From positions 2,760,598-2,821,944 of the forward strand of contig NW_019091375.1 in NCBI RefSeq assembly GCF_001949145.1: 61,347 nucleotides of DNA. The letters run 5' to 3'. A program made the position numbers and the translations under genes. Shown piece by piece: positions 30,370-41,600 of the stretch. How positions within the stretch are numbered: position 1 is the first letter of the stretch; every line of letters begins with the position of its first letter. This DNA comes from Acanthaster planci (lineage: Eukaryota > Echinodermata > Asteroidea > Valvatida > Acanthasteridae). The notes beneath the pieces are model-generated. The model was not told where the DNA came from. It did no database searches and saw only the letters and a list, made by a program, of their open reading frames with translations.

Positions 30370-33300
30370 GTAGGCTTTTGCCTGGTGAAAGGGTATTCTG
30401 TAAGTTCAATTGAAAAAAAAAATCTGCACACCATTCTGCATGGCAAGTGGACGACTTTAATCCCCTTCATTATGGTACAGAAGGAAGTACAGCCGTTGAA
30501 CAAGGATTAAACAAGGTTTGCTGTCTAACATAACGCACCTGTGTACTCTGAACGTTCAATATGCCGTCGTTATGCACAGGCAGCTATCAGCTGATCAAAG
30601 GAACTTTGTATTTTTCCCGCCCGATTAATTAAGAAAATTAAAAGGAAAAAAGGAGCGACCAAAGATACGATCACAAACAGAGGGAAGAAACAATGATAGG
30701 GTGAAAAGCGAATGTTTAGGCCAAAGATATACGAAATCCTCTGAAATATTTTTGGATTTCGTCTTTCGTTTTGTTTTTACACATTGGTAGGCACATGCAA
30801 TGTGCTAAACACAGTCAGCCGTTTGAAATTCGGGCTCATTGAGGATGTTACGCATCTTGATTTCATGACGAAAATATGAGGGAGCCGACAACAGCGATTT
30901 TCATTTCTGCGGGTTCCTGACTGTAGTCCGGGCATCATTTCGTACGGTAGTCATGAATTTTAAGAACCCGCGACATGTACTGTCATTCTGAGGCAAAATG
31001 CTCCAGACATGTTTTGATATTATCATAAAGCTGCAACTAAGAAAAACTTTAGTGATAGTATGCTTGGCAGAACGCAATAGTGATTCTTTTTTCGTTTTTA
31101 TCACCATATACCGCGCTGAATACCACTGACCGATTTGCAGTATGCTTCTATTGTGAATGTATTCCTATACTTTTTTCCTGGGGGGGTTAGGGGAAGCTCT
31201 TCCGCTCAAAATAAACAAATACAAAACTGAATATCAAATTAACACGGAGTTTTGTGGGTAGCTTACTATTATGGTAAAAAATATCTGCATTCCACGAGCT
31301 AGTGGACTCGGAGGCATTGAACCCGGCCGCCCTTTAGCCCAGGGACGAGTGACAAGGAGCTTAACGAAACTGCAGAAAGGAATCGAAATAAAGAAATCAC
31401 CCTAGCGAAAACGTTAGCGGTTAACGCCCTTTAACACTCAGAACATACTTCCGTCCTTTCCCTTTTTGCTTTGTTTGTTATCTGTTTGTTTTCCTTGGGC
31501 AAATTTTAAAATTTCAGCTTCCTCATCATTTTTGCCTTCTAAATCATTTTCAAACGCCTAGCGTCGACACGAAATGACAACATACCCCAAATTTTGGCCA
31601 CGGTACACATTTCTGTTTCAGAAGAGAAAACTGCCTGTAGTCGTAAATTCTCAACTTGCTGCACTGCAAATGCATCAATAACTATGAATATTTGAAAATA
31701 AATGGCAGGTGTATGCGCCTGTCCACATGGACAGTTGCAGTCCAATAGCTGGACATATCATGAGCAGCCATTTTATTTCCAAAATCGGAAACTGGCGTGA
31801 CGGTTACTCTCTGTAGAAACAGAACCGTGTGATAGGTGTCACCATTGTTGGGGAACTATTAGCAGGTATATGCGCCAGTACACGCACTGAACAGTTATTT
31901 TGTTTAAAAAAAATCAAAACCAGCAGCTTTGTCTGGAACTGTCAATGTGCGCCCTCACTGGAGGGCAGCACAAGGTTGCCTTTCGTTAGTATCACAGTTA
32001 TCTGCCCTATTCTTCAAGACACATCAAGCACGTTCTCGCTCACCCATGGCCTCTTCAATGGAAGATTTTACTTTCATACCCCACTCGTAAGAAATTGTTC
32101 ATGATTAATGGACAAAAAACGAAAATCTGTTGATGGGCGCACTATGTACGCAGCATGTCAGAACTTAATCTGCCTATGTGTTGTGTACGTGTCTGGAGGC
32201 TCAACACCGTATAGTTTGCGGCTGTAGCCAAAGGAAAGACGATATTTACATGAGACTTACCAGATTTTTTTATCTTCTGGTTAGCTCTATAAAACCGACA
32301 CAAATCAGATTAAATATCCCTTTCCAGCATAGCACGTTGAGCAGTACGATGGACGCCATGTTGTGTTGTTGTGTACACGTCTGGTGGTATTATCCCCATT
32401 AATAAGACCGTTTTATTTGTGTAGGTGGTATGCGTATACCATCAGTATCCGGTTCGGGTTGTTTTTTTTTTCCTAGGAAGGTTAAGGGTAATGTACGGTG
32501 GTTAACTGCAAGCTCGGTCTGGTTAGTGGACACTTAGAAACTTAAGTGCTAAGGTCAATGTCGGGCTTTACTTTATAAAACATCCTCCAACCAGTTCCCC
32601 ACCGAGAAAACAATTACAACATGTAGAATCGAAACTTCGGCTTGTTGGTTCTAAACGCTCTTCTAACAGAGCTAGGATGGAAGTCGGTCAGAGAGCAATT
32701 TTGTTGTATGTTACACTTAAAAGTTTGTGTGCTCCATGTATGGGAATCGCCCCCAAATGATAAACACATGTGCAACGGTTGAGAAACGCCCATTTTATTA
32801 TAATTACCCCAAACCCTCCTAGGAAAAAAAAAATCGCAATTCAGTTTAAACCACGCCCACTACACAAAGAGTTCACTGATGTTTCGAAATCGAAATACGG
32901 TTGTGCGCGAACACGACATTTTCTTCTTGGGGCCTACCCTCCGTTGATGAAATGGACGGCTGTAATGTTTAGATAAGGCGGGGCTGACCAAAAATGCATG
33001 AAAATAAAAGAAAGTACATGGATATTCAGAATTACTTTGCTTTTACGTTCGATATTGCTGTGGCTCTGAAACGGTTGTCGATTCGACCATGTTATAACAA
33101 GTCCTGTTGAGGGCATGTTGACAAACCTAAACTTTTTCTCGCTTTGTGCATGCTACGCTTTGGCCACACGTTCTACGCGCTATGGGCATTGGGCATTATT
33201 TTGCAGATTGTTGCTACTGCTGTGACATATTCCAGTCAAAAGTAACTGTAGCGACCGTACATCTCATGTAGCAGAGGGCGCACTTCATGACAGGCAGAGG

Positions 33301-34540
33301 GCGTGCTTTGTGTGCGCGATGCAGCCCGACGTAGCGTGTATTAAAGCAGGGCGATTGTATCGATAGCAATCACATGTCAGCGACCGGAACAGAATTGCAG
33401 GATTTTTAGGTTCAAAAACATAATTTGGGGTAAGTAAAGCAAGCATATTTCTGTCAACATTGGGCATATAAAGAGGTTTTTTATTGGGCTTAAAATGAAG
33501 TAGTTTTGGGAGTCTTAAAGAGCTTAAAAGCAGACTCATCTCTGTGACCCAATAATATAATGCTCGGCTCGTCTCAAGTTTTATGTACCCATCTCATTGA
33601 AGATTAGTGTTCATACATTATTGACAGGGACTCAGAACTGTAATCCACTTCTTTTGTGTTCACAGTCCCTTGTCAATGCGGCCTACCAGTCCAACTCTAA
33701 AAAGGGAGGGTTACTTGAGATGGAGGGGCTGATCTACCAATCTTTATCAACGCACTGTTGTATGTAGAAGCCCCTGTGTGGTATTGAGACAGTATAAAAC
33801 TGCAATCAAACTGCAATCAAACGACGGAATCCTGTCGTGTTTATGATGATTGTTTAAATTGGAAAGAGCCCAGGTTAACAGTCCTACAAAATGTATTAAA
33901 GAGGTAGGCTTGACAAGTAAGAAAATATTTCTGAAATGTTAGGTAATTTCGATTTTTCTTCGTTTTAACTTTACCCTTAGAGATCTGCGGTCTAGAATCA
34001 CGTATGGCCAAATGGGCCAATGAACAACAGAGTTGGCCCCCCATAAGTTGGCACCATATTAGACTGGGCTGGGCTGCACGTTTCGCGGGAAACCCTGCTT
34101 AGGGTTAAAATATTAATTATTCAAGGGCGTCTCTTTTCCTCTTTTGAGGCTTGTCATTTTGAAAATACATTATTTGAAGCATAATCTGCTCTTGTAAATG
34201 AAGTGGTGCTTGAGTTTGTGAAAACTTGACAGTCTTTCAAGTTTCGCACCTGTCATACCGATATTTTTCTGTTTCGACGATCCATCACATCACGATAACT
34301 CTTATGAATGAACTTCTGTGAAAATAACCGCAACCAATGTAAATATTTAAGAGAAAAATCCTGAGCTTTTGAGGCCCTCCTTCGACGAAGTAAAGACCCG
34401 GGGTCTTTACTCATGCATTTTGTATTTGTTTGACCTGGCTGCAAAAGTGGGACGTGCACGCAACCGTATTTCGCTTTTTGCAACTGTCGAAACAGCGTAT
34501 TACATGGACCCACAGAACCGGAAGTTAACGCGCAACTTGT
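30370..34540. other. Gene-free stretch
   Basis: No gene found. It contains only scattered short inverted repeats, for example GACAGGGACT near 33627 against AGTCCCTTGTC near 33664, and several GAGGGCGC words. Confidence 0.45.
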
Positions 34541-34548
34541 CTATTTAT

Positions 34549-34784
34549 CCGTTTTCCAATACTCAACTTCGGCTCCGTCTCAAGCTTCAACTGTTTTTTA
34601 CTAGCTGACTTTGAAGCTGTAAGCGCAGTAATCAGTCTAATAGTGCCACAGAACATCAAATAAGATGCAAGAAAGCCTAAAATTACGGTAATCCGATGTA
34701 GTTTAAACGCTTCAGGCCACAATTGGGGATTGGTTTTGGGAACGAAGCCTGAGACGGAGACGAAGTTGAGTATTGGAAAACAGC
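34549..34784. mobile_element. Family B MITE, copy 2
   Basis: Termini CCGTTTTCCAATACTCAACT and, as reverse complement, CTGTTTTCCAATACTCAACT. The body aligns with 16765-17005, including AAACGCTTCAGGCC and GAGGATTGG / GGGGATTGG. It abuts the family C copy that starts at 34786. Confidence 0.85.
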
Positions 34785-34785
34785 C

Positions 34786-34964
34786 CAATACGGCTGTTTC
34801 CCAAAAGGTGCGCCACCAAGAGTTTGCAACGAGTTGGCCAATCACAGTGCGCGAAATTTGTCGACCGAATGCGCGTTTAGAAATGATCAACAAATTTCGC
34901 GTGTTATGATTGGCCAACGTGTCGCAAACTCTTGGTGACGCGCTATTGTTAATTGCCCGTATTG
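34786..34964. mobile_element. Family C MITE, copy 1
   Basis: 179 bp, almost entirely inverted repeat. The left end begins CAATACGGCTGTTTCCC and the right end, as reverse complement, CAATACGGGCAATTAAC. Arms share CCAAGAGTTTGC and GTTGGCCAATCA. Noncoding. Confidence 0.85.
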
Positions 34965-35152
34965 GAGGGTGAACTCTGAGGTGCGTGCGCGTGTATGACG
35001 AAGTCATTTACGAACCGGATACAGTGTGCTTGTACGCGCGGTACAAAGAAAAGCCCGGGCCTGGGCTGAACGCGGACGCGTTGTAACTACTGGACGGACT
35101 TGACAGTGGCGACGCAGCCGGCTGTGCGCGCTCAGCTGCCTTTAGTTCTCAT

Positions 35153-35330
35153 GAATACGGACGTTTCGCAATAGTGCGCCTCCAAGAGTTTGCGACGCGT
35201 TGGCCAATCACGATGTATGAAATCTGGTGACCCAATGCGCGTTTTGAAAGGGTCTACAGATTTTGAGCATTGTGATTGGCCAACATGTTGCCAATTCTTG
35301 GAAGCGCACTATTGTGAATCACCCATATTG
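35153..35330. mobile_element. Family C MITE, copy 2
   Basis: Same architecture and length as 34786-34964. The arms carry GTGCGCCTCCAAGAGTTTGC and GTTGGCCAATCA on the left with their inverted counterparts on the right. The two copies lie only about 190 bp apart. Confidence 0.85.
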
Positions 35331-35334
35331 AAAG

Positions 35335-37252
35335 ACCTAAAATTGTGTTTGGAAATGAATTAGGTTACATTAAGTGCATTTTTGTTATTTTTCTTGAAAT
35401 CAACACTTTAACGTCTTGGGGAACCTACAGAAAAGAACTCCGCTTTCAATGCCTTTTAAAATTTAACGTAAGAATATTCCACAAAACCTGCATGCCTTTA
35501 TGTTAATATCTTTTACCATTAATATTTTCATATACGTTGAGAGACAAGTAGTTTTTTTATACAAGTTAAATAAAACAAACAAATGGACTTTTCTACCAGC
35601 AACCCTCTTTTTGAATGACTTGCCCGACCATGAAACTTTGCGGGGGGTTGGAGATAACACCATATGACTCTATATAGAGTTCGATGTCCATGATATCGGT
35701 GTACAACTGTAATGTATTAAAAATGGCATATTTAAGGCTTTCAAAATTGTCCTTCCTTTTTTGAGTGATATTGAATGCATTTTAATCGTTGGAAGTCTAA
35801 AAACTTCCTCACAATCCGCTGGATGTGTGTGTGGGGGGAGGGTGATGCAAAAGACCATCCCCTCTACCTCAAAAAGCAGGGGAGGGATTCATACCCCCCC
35901 CGATTTACGCCCATGATGGTAGGCCTGAACACAATAATATCTACCCTGAAAAGAATCTGTCTATTCGGTTTCGGTTTTTACACCAAAACAACCGAGTAAA
36001 GTTTAGGGAAAGTTACTCCCTGTATTCAGCCTATGTCCCTGTGAGTCATATTGAACTTCCGTCAAGACTCACTGCACATGGCTATGGTTCATCACCGTAT
36101 TAAAATTCAAACCATAGGACACTGTGCATATGTTTGAGGAAAAAAAGGAACGTATTATTCTTAATTTCCTTGTCTCTTCAATGTCAATATCTGTACTTTT
36201 TGTCGATACCAACTCAAAACACTTTCGACATCATGACTGATAACCAACGTTTGCGGCATCAGCATGTATGATGTAGTAATTTTTGATTCTCTTTATTTAA
36301 ACTTTGCAAAAGAGCCGCGGGGAACGTGAGAGTTTCGGACCGGAAAAATAACTCCGAAAATTTACTTCCTGGACTTTTTCTTTCAAAAATATTTAGACAA
36401 ACACATGTAGGAAATACTGTGTATTAAAAATAATAACTTGATTGATATTTTAATTGCTCTCAATTGAATTTTCGAAAAGAGAAATGAAATTAAAAGTTGC
36501 GCTTTACATTTAGTGTTTCAAGGTTTCCCCTTTTTTCATTTTCAGTCGGTGACTGCATACCCTATTAACAGCAAAAGCTCTAAAGATTTATTCATTTTGC
36601 CATGTCTAATTTACCTGCCCGAAAACTGACGGTTGTAGGTTCTTCCCGGTCATTAATCAATATTTAATATGTAATCATAACGTAGTTTGTTCTTACTCCG
36701 GTGTACATTTCTTAATGCGTGGTTATTCACTGAACAAGTTATGCGTCTCCGTGACAATACATTCACAAGAAACAAAATTGTAGATTCCCATTCCATCACT
36801 TCAAAATGAGAATTTAGTTTCTGAAAGTCCCCTTGTCTCTGTTTTAGTCATGAAATATTTCTGATCTAAATTATGTAAAAATTGCAGTAAGAACTGTTTG
36901 CATTGCATCGACGAATTTAATTCCATCATTCCCAAATAAGAAGACCATCAATTAACGCTCTTTCTATTCTGATCAGAAATCGTTAAAACAATACAGCAGG
37001 GTGTTGCTTTCAAGTGTTTATTGACTTGTACTTTCACTGCATTATTTACCATATCATTTGTACATAAAGAGGCTGATACATGTTCGTTTGGGTTTTTACA
37101 ATTTTCTTTCAATAGTTATCCATCGTCATACGCCACTGTTTTACTGTCTTTTTGTTTCTAAATAGAGACATTAATACACAGTTTTCTGTCTTTGCCTTTT
37201 TCACCTCACTGTTCTGTGATACAAGGCAGTAAATCCAGGCTGTCTTCATTAT
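35335..37252. other. Gene-free AT-rich stretch
   Basis: I see no coding signal or bounded repeat here. Poly-C and poly-T runs only. Confidence 0.45.
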
Positions 37253-37700
37253 TTAACCCTAAAAGAGCACGGCGGAACACCCCCCCATTTTTTCCCGATA
37301 TCGCTGCAGTGCATGTTTTTCAGGAGCTGAAGCTGCCCAAGTTTTTAGAGTAACTCTTCGCAATCATTTTGACACCAATTTTGTGAAGATCGAACATACC
37401 GCTCTTAGGCAGCTCTCTTTTTTTTCCGAAACTGGTCAGCCAAATATATATCCTTTTCAACTGCCGTGCTCAAAGCGGGCTGGCACGCTTGTAGCTACGA
37501 ACTTCAAATGACCATAACGAGAAAACTGTATGTCCGATTGAGGTCAAAGAGCAGATTTGTCATGATAAGGAATGTCTTTACATGTATATAAAGTCCCACC
37601 CCCCAACAAAAAAAAATAAAAATCAAGCGATTTTAGACAGCAGCCGAATCCCCCCCCCACGGCTGTGAGACGGGCCGAATAATCCGACTCAGGATTTTTT
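37253..37700. mobile_element. Family A MITE-like element, copy 3 (right end decayed)
   Basis: Starts TTAACCCTAAAAGAGCACGG and follows the body of 4379-4817, including CAATCATTTTGACACCAATT, GATCGAACATACCG and AAAGCGGGCTGGCACGC. The right terminal repeat is no longer intact near 37700, so that boundary is approximate. Confidence 0.7.
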
Positions 37701-37846
37701 TCAGAGCCATATGAAGCCGTGCACAAATCACTTAGCTAGAGCTGAAAATGCATGACAGCCATTGAGAGTACATGTACATGAACATGGAGGCCTATACAAT
37801 TTGAATACGCATGATAATTGTGTGGCGCAGCAGTATTGCACAGATT

Positions 37847-37856
37847 GGGAAATCCC
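37847..37856. promoter_or_regulatory. Consensus kappaB site (distal)
   Basis: GGGAAATCCC is an exact match to GGGRNWYYCC, the Rel/NF-kB consensus. It lies 551 bp upstream of the TNF-receptor-like start codon. Function is inference. Confidence 0.45.
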
Positions 37857-38146
37857 CCGAACGTCATTCCAGTACCGGCCGTAGCCTCCGATTCCAGTCG
37901 GGATTTGATAAGGAGTCCTACGGATGATGTTTGGCCCTGTGCTAATTGTGAGCACCAGTCCCTTTGGACTGCTTTTTGTGCTTATCAATAACTCCAAGGG
38001 TGTGTAAATGAATATGCTAAAGTTGCTGGTTGACAATTGCATGGAATAGGTGACGACTCAGTCCCTGCATCGACGTAGGGCACTGGTAAAGAAGGGGAAT
38101 TCCAGTTCCTTTAAAACTATTCGTACTGCATGCATAATGCTGTGTT

Positions 38147-38156
38147 GGGAAGTCCC
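38147..38156. promoter_or_regulatory. Consensus-like kappaB site (proximal)
   Basis: GGGAAGTCCC matches GGGRNNYYCC. It lies 251 bp upstream of the TNF-receptor-like start codon, exactly 300 bp after the distal site. Confidence 0.45.
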
Positions 38157-38406
38157 GGGCACGCACACACAGAACCAAAGTCGGTTGATCCTTTAGTCGT
38201 AGCATGCAGTGTTTTCCTCATCTAGCCGGGGCAAGTAGATTTCACCAGCGTTTTGATTATAATGTTTGGTCACTTCCCAGTCTTGGTTTTCCTTCTTTGC
38301 CGTGCAGACGGGAGAATTGCGCCGAGATGACAGCGGCTTGTTTGCAGTATTCCTGTGCATCGTGTAATAGGACATTACAGACACATGATAATCGGCTGGT
38401 GTTACA

Positions 38407-38676
38407 GTGAAACGGCTTCGTCATTTTAAAATTATGGCCTGCGTAGCTAAGGCAGCATTTACGAGCAGAATCGTGTGGCTCGTCGTGCTGCAGTATGCCC
38501 TGCTTGTCGATTTCAGCAGGCGTACAGCAGCCGCACCGGTACCAGCTCGACCCAACCCCACCAATGACCTTGGACCAAGTACTGATGAGGAGGACGAAAA
38601 CCAGGACAATCCCCCGACGTATTCCCCTGAACAAGCTACTGATGATAACTCCGACCTAGAGATTGGTTCGAACAAG
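38407..38676 (+). CDS. TNFR-like exon 1: signal peptide and acidic linker
   Basis: Starts at ATG 38407 (second Met ten codons on). It encodes a hydrophobic leader, a likely cleavage region around RRTAAAP, then a Pro/Asp/Glu-rich segment containing PSTDEEDENQDNPPTY. Donor GTACGT after AAG at 38676, phase 0. Confidence 0.78.
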
Positions 38677-41600
38677 GTACGTGTAGATCAAACTATAGAG
38701 TTTCATTCAGTCTGATTCTACTTCATCAGGGACCATTTTCACACATAATTCCTTCAACTAGCAAAGAGTAAAAATGCACTCTATTTAAATTCACTCTCCA
38801 ACCTAAGCCAGGGAAAAGACGAATTATACCGAAATACATGTATTGGAATAGGCCCATCGAATTTTCATTGCTAACAGTGTCCTGTGGAGTGGTTGTTTTC
38901 GATCGAAATTTAGTAATACTTCTACCTCCTTTGCTTGGAAATAAAAGTTGGACCTGACCTTGTCAGCATGCCCCATAAAAGCAGGCTACTTCATGTAGGC
39001 CTGGTGACATTGCTCTCTCATAAAGGCCTTATAATTTGTTCCAAGACGTTAAGTTGTGAAATATAATTTGACACAGAGCTTGTGAAAAAGGCCCTTGCAT
39101 TTTCTTTTCCTGAGAATGTTTTAACTGCCACACTTGACAATATATAGATAACAGAAACGCGCTTAATTCTTGCGTTTTTGTTAATCATGTTGACCCTTAA
39201 TTCGTGGGTAATTAGCATTTCAGTAAACTCGGGCGTGTTTGCTCGCAACAAGTCCTATTTCCGAAATAGGGCTTGTGGAAAATTGAGTTCTTTTCTGTCG
39301 TCTACTGTGGATAATCCTCCCAGGGTGGACGTGCCCGCTTTTCTGTAATTCTTTGCTTTCAGTGTTGGGCTGGAAAATTTAGAATTCACTCGTGTAAGTT
39401 ACTAAAAAGGTATTAATATTCATTAATCGTATTGTCTAGTGCTCAGAAGATGGAAAAAAGGTCAAAATACGGTACTCGACCTGTGTGTTTTATTTCATTG
39501 TACTAACTCGGTGCGTAGTTGCAAGAGTATTTGATCTGTACGTGAATTCAATATGTGACTGATATTGCAAGATACCGTGATTTAAGAAATGAGTGGATTT
39601 AAGTTGTTTTGTTTCGTTTTGGATTTTGTTTGCCTGTGTTCATTTATTTTTTTTTCCAAAGTGTTATAAAAAGTAAAGCTACCTTTTATCAAGTTTTACA
39701 GCGTACAAAATTTGATTTGGTTATGGTCTTAACTATAAACTCGAATTCATTTGTCTGTTGATGTCATAATTTGTTTTCCCTACAGTGCCGACCGTGTAAA
39801 AGCAGCTTTTTTAGGTACCCAGGTGGCAGAAGAAGGACCGGCGCTGTTGCGGGAGCAAGACGTCATTCAACAGGTTACAGACGGGCGTCTTCTGCCAAGA
39901 GTAGGCCTTGTAGAGGTCTTTGCCGTCCTTGTACAATCTGTGCTGGCGGATTGACAGTGTTGACCAATTGCACGGCGACCCAAGACACCGTTTGCTCGCT
40001 CTGCCGGGAGGGATTTACTTGGGACCCCGTCAGAGGGCAGTGCAGGAAGGTGAACCCGTTGATTCACGAGGTGGTGGTTGAGATCTCACGGGTGAGCTCC
40101 CCTTCGCCTCTCACCATGGGCTGGTACGATAACCCTACCCACTCGCATGCCATACACTCCAACAGAAAGCCTGTGGGAGATGCCACCAGGAAAAATGGAC
40201 ATGCGGCTCCTAGCTTGACAGAGGAGGCTAGAAATGAGGGGATGGCACCAGGTTACATCGCTTCGCTCATCGCCAGCGGAGCCGCTGGGGTAGCAGTTCT
40301 TATTCTGATTGTCGTGGTCATCATCTACGCGGTGCTGCGGTGGAGGCAGTGGAAATACTCAACGCCAAGGCGAGGTTGGAATTCGTTCTTGTTTTACCCT
40401 TTTCGCCCTTTCACGGGATGGTTATCATTACCCAAAAGTGACACAAAGTTGTAAATTCTTTTAAGCGGCTGTGGATTCCCTAGTCTTATACACCCTAGGG
40501 GCTTAGGGTCACAAATTCACCCCCATTTTGCCCAAATAAAAAACCTTAAATATCTATTAAAAAAAAAAAAATCTGGAACATTTTTCTGATTATAAAAAAG
40601 TTCGACTCCTTATATACTGCTCTAGAAATGTACAATACTCACATTCTTTTACGGAATTCGATTAAAAATGCCCATCCTTCAATAAGGCCCACCTCACCAT
40701 GAGTAACACCCGGGCCTGTTTTTCATGTTGTATTAACTATGGTCAGTATTGAGAGTTTATTGAAGCTTTTGTAACTATTATTGTATCTGTAGACTTGTGT
40801 GGTACAGCATGCAGCACGATGTCGAATCCGCTAATTTGCAGGAAGTGTGACCAATTTTGATGCAGTGGTTTAAAATCTCTGGAATGACGGAAAAGCGCGT
40901 TATTTATCAATCCTTTTAATTCCAAGTAAGTCGCTCATAGGGTCACGTATTTAAACAGAAATGTATGAAATTACCGCAGATTGGATTTCAATTTTTTTTC
41001 GCCGTGCGTTCCTGTTCATTTGCAATATTGTAAACGCGTCTTTTTTTTCGTGTAGTGTATTTACAACAATAACAAGGAAATGGAATTGTGGTCAACAAAA
41101 TCTGCATTGTAATTTCCAGAGAGAACCAGAATTGAGTACAAGTATACAGCTCACTACAGAAGAGTGGTGACCTTCGGAATGCTTGCGACTAAAAATAGTT
41201 TGCGGAGGGTTGTAGGAAGTCCCCTTGATTTTTCAACGCCGTTGTGCGATCGCTGATGAATGTTTTCTTGATTTCGGTATTATTTGTGGTTAATCAACCA
41301 AGCATCACAGGAATTTCCGTCCAGATTACCACATTTTCAGTTGAAACAGTGGAATGTTGGGACTTTCTATGACGTGTTTTGTGGAAAGCATAATTTTCCC
41401 TGAATTATGCTAAACTAAAAAGAAATTGTCAATTCACTTACATTTCTTAACCGCTTAAGCTTCTGTAATTGTCAAAGATTGACAACATGTGAGGGTTTCT
41501 TGCCAGATGCTGACCAACTTCCCAAAAGAACAGTTAGATTTCGTTCTTTTTCTTCTTAATGATGAACATGGCATTGAAGTTCCGTTTTGGGTGAAGTGTT

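Noticed and set aside
31290-31345. tRNA-like string near GGCATTGAACCCGGCC
   Set aside because: No matching acceptor stem or A-box at the right distance, so not a tRNA gene.
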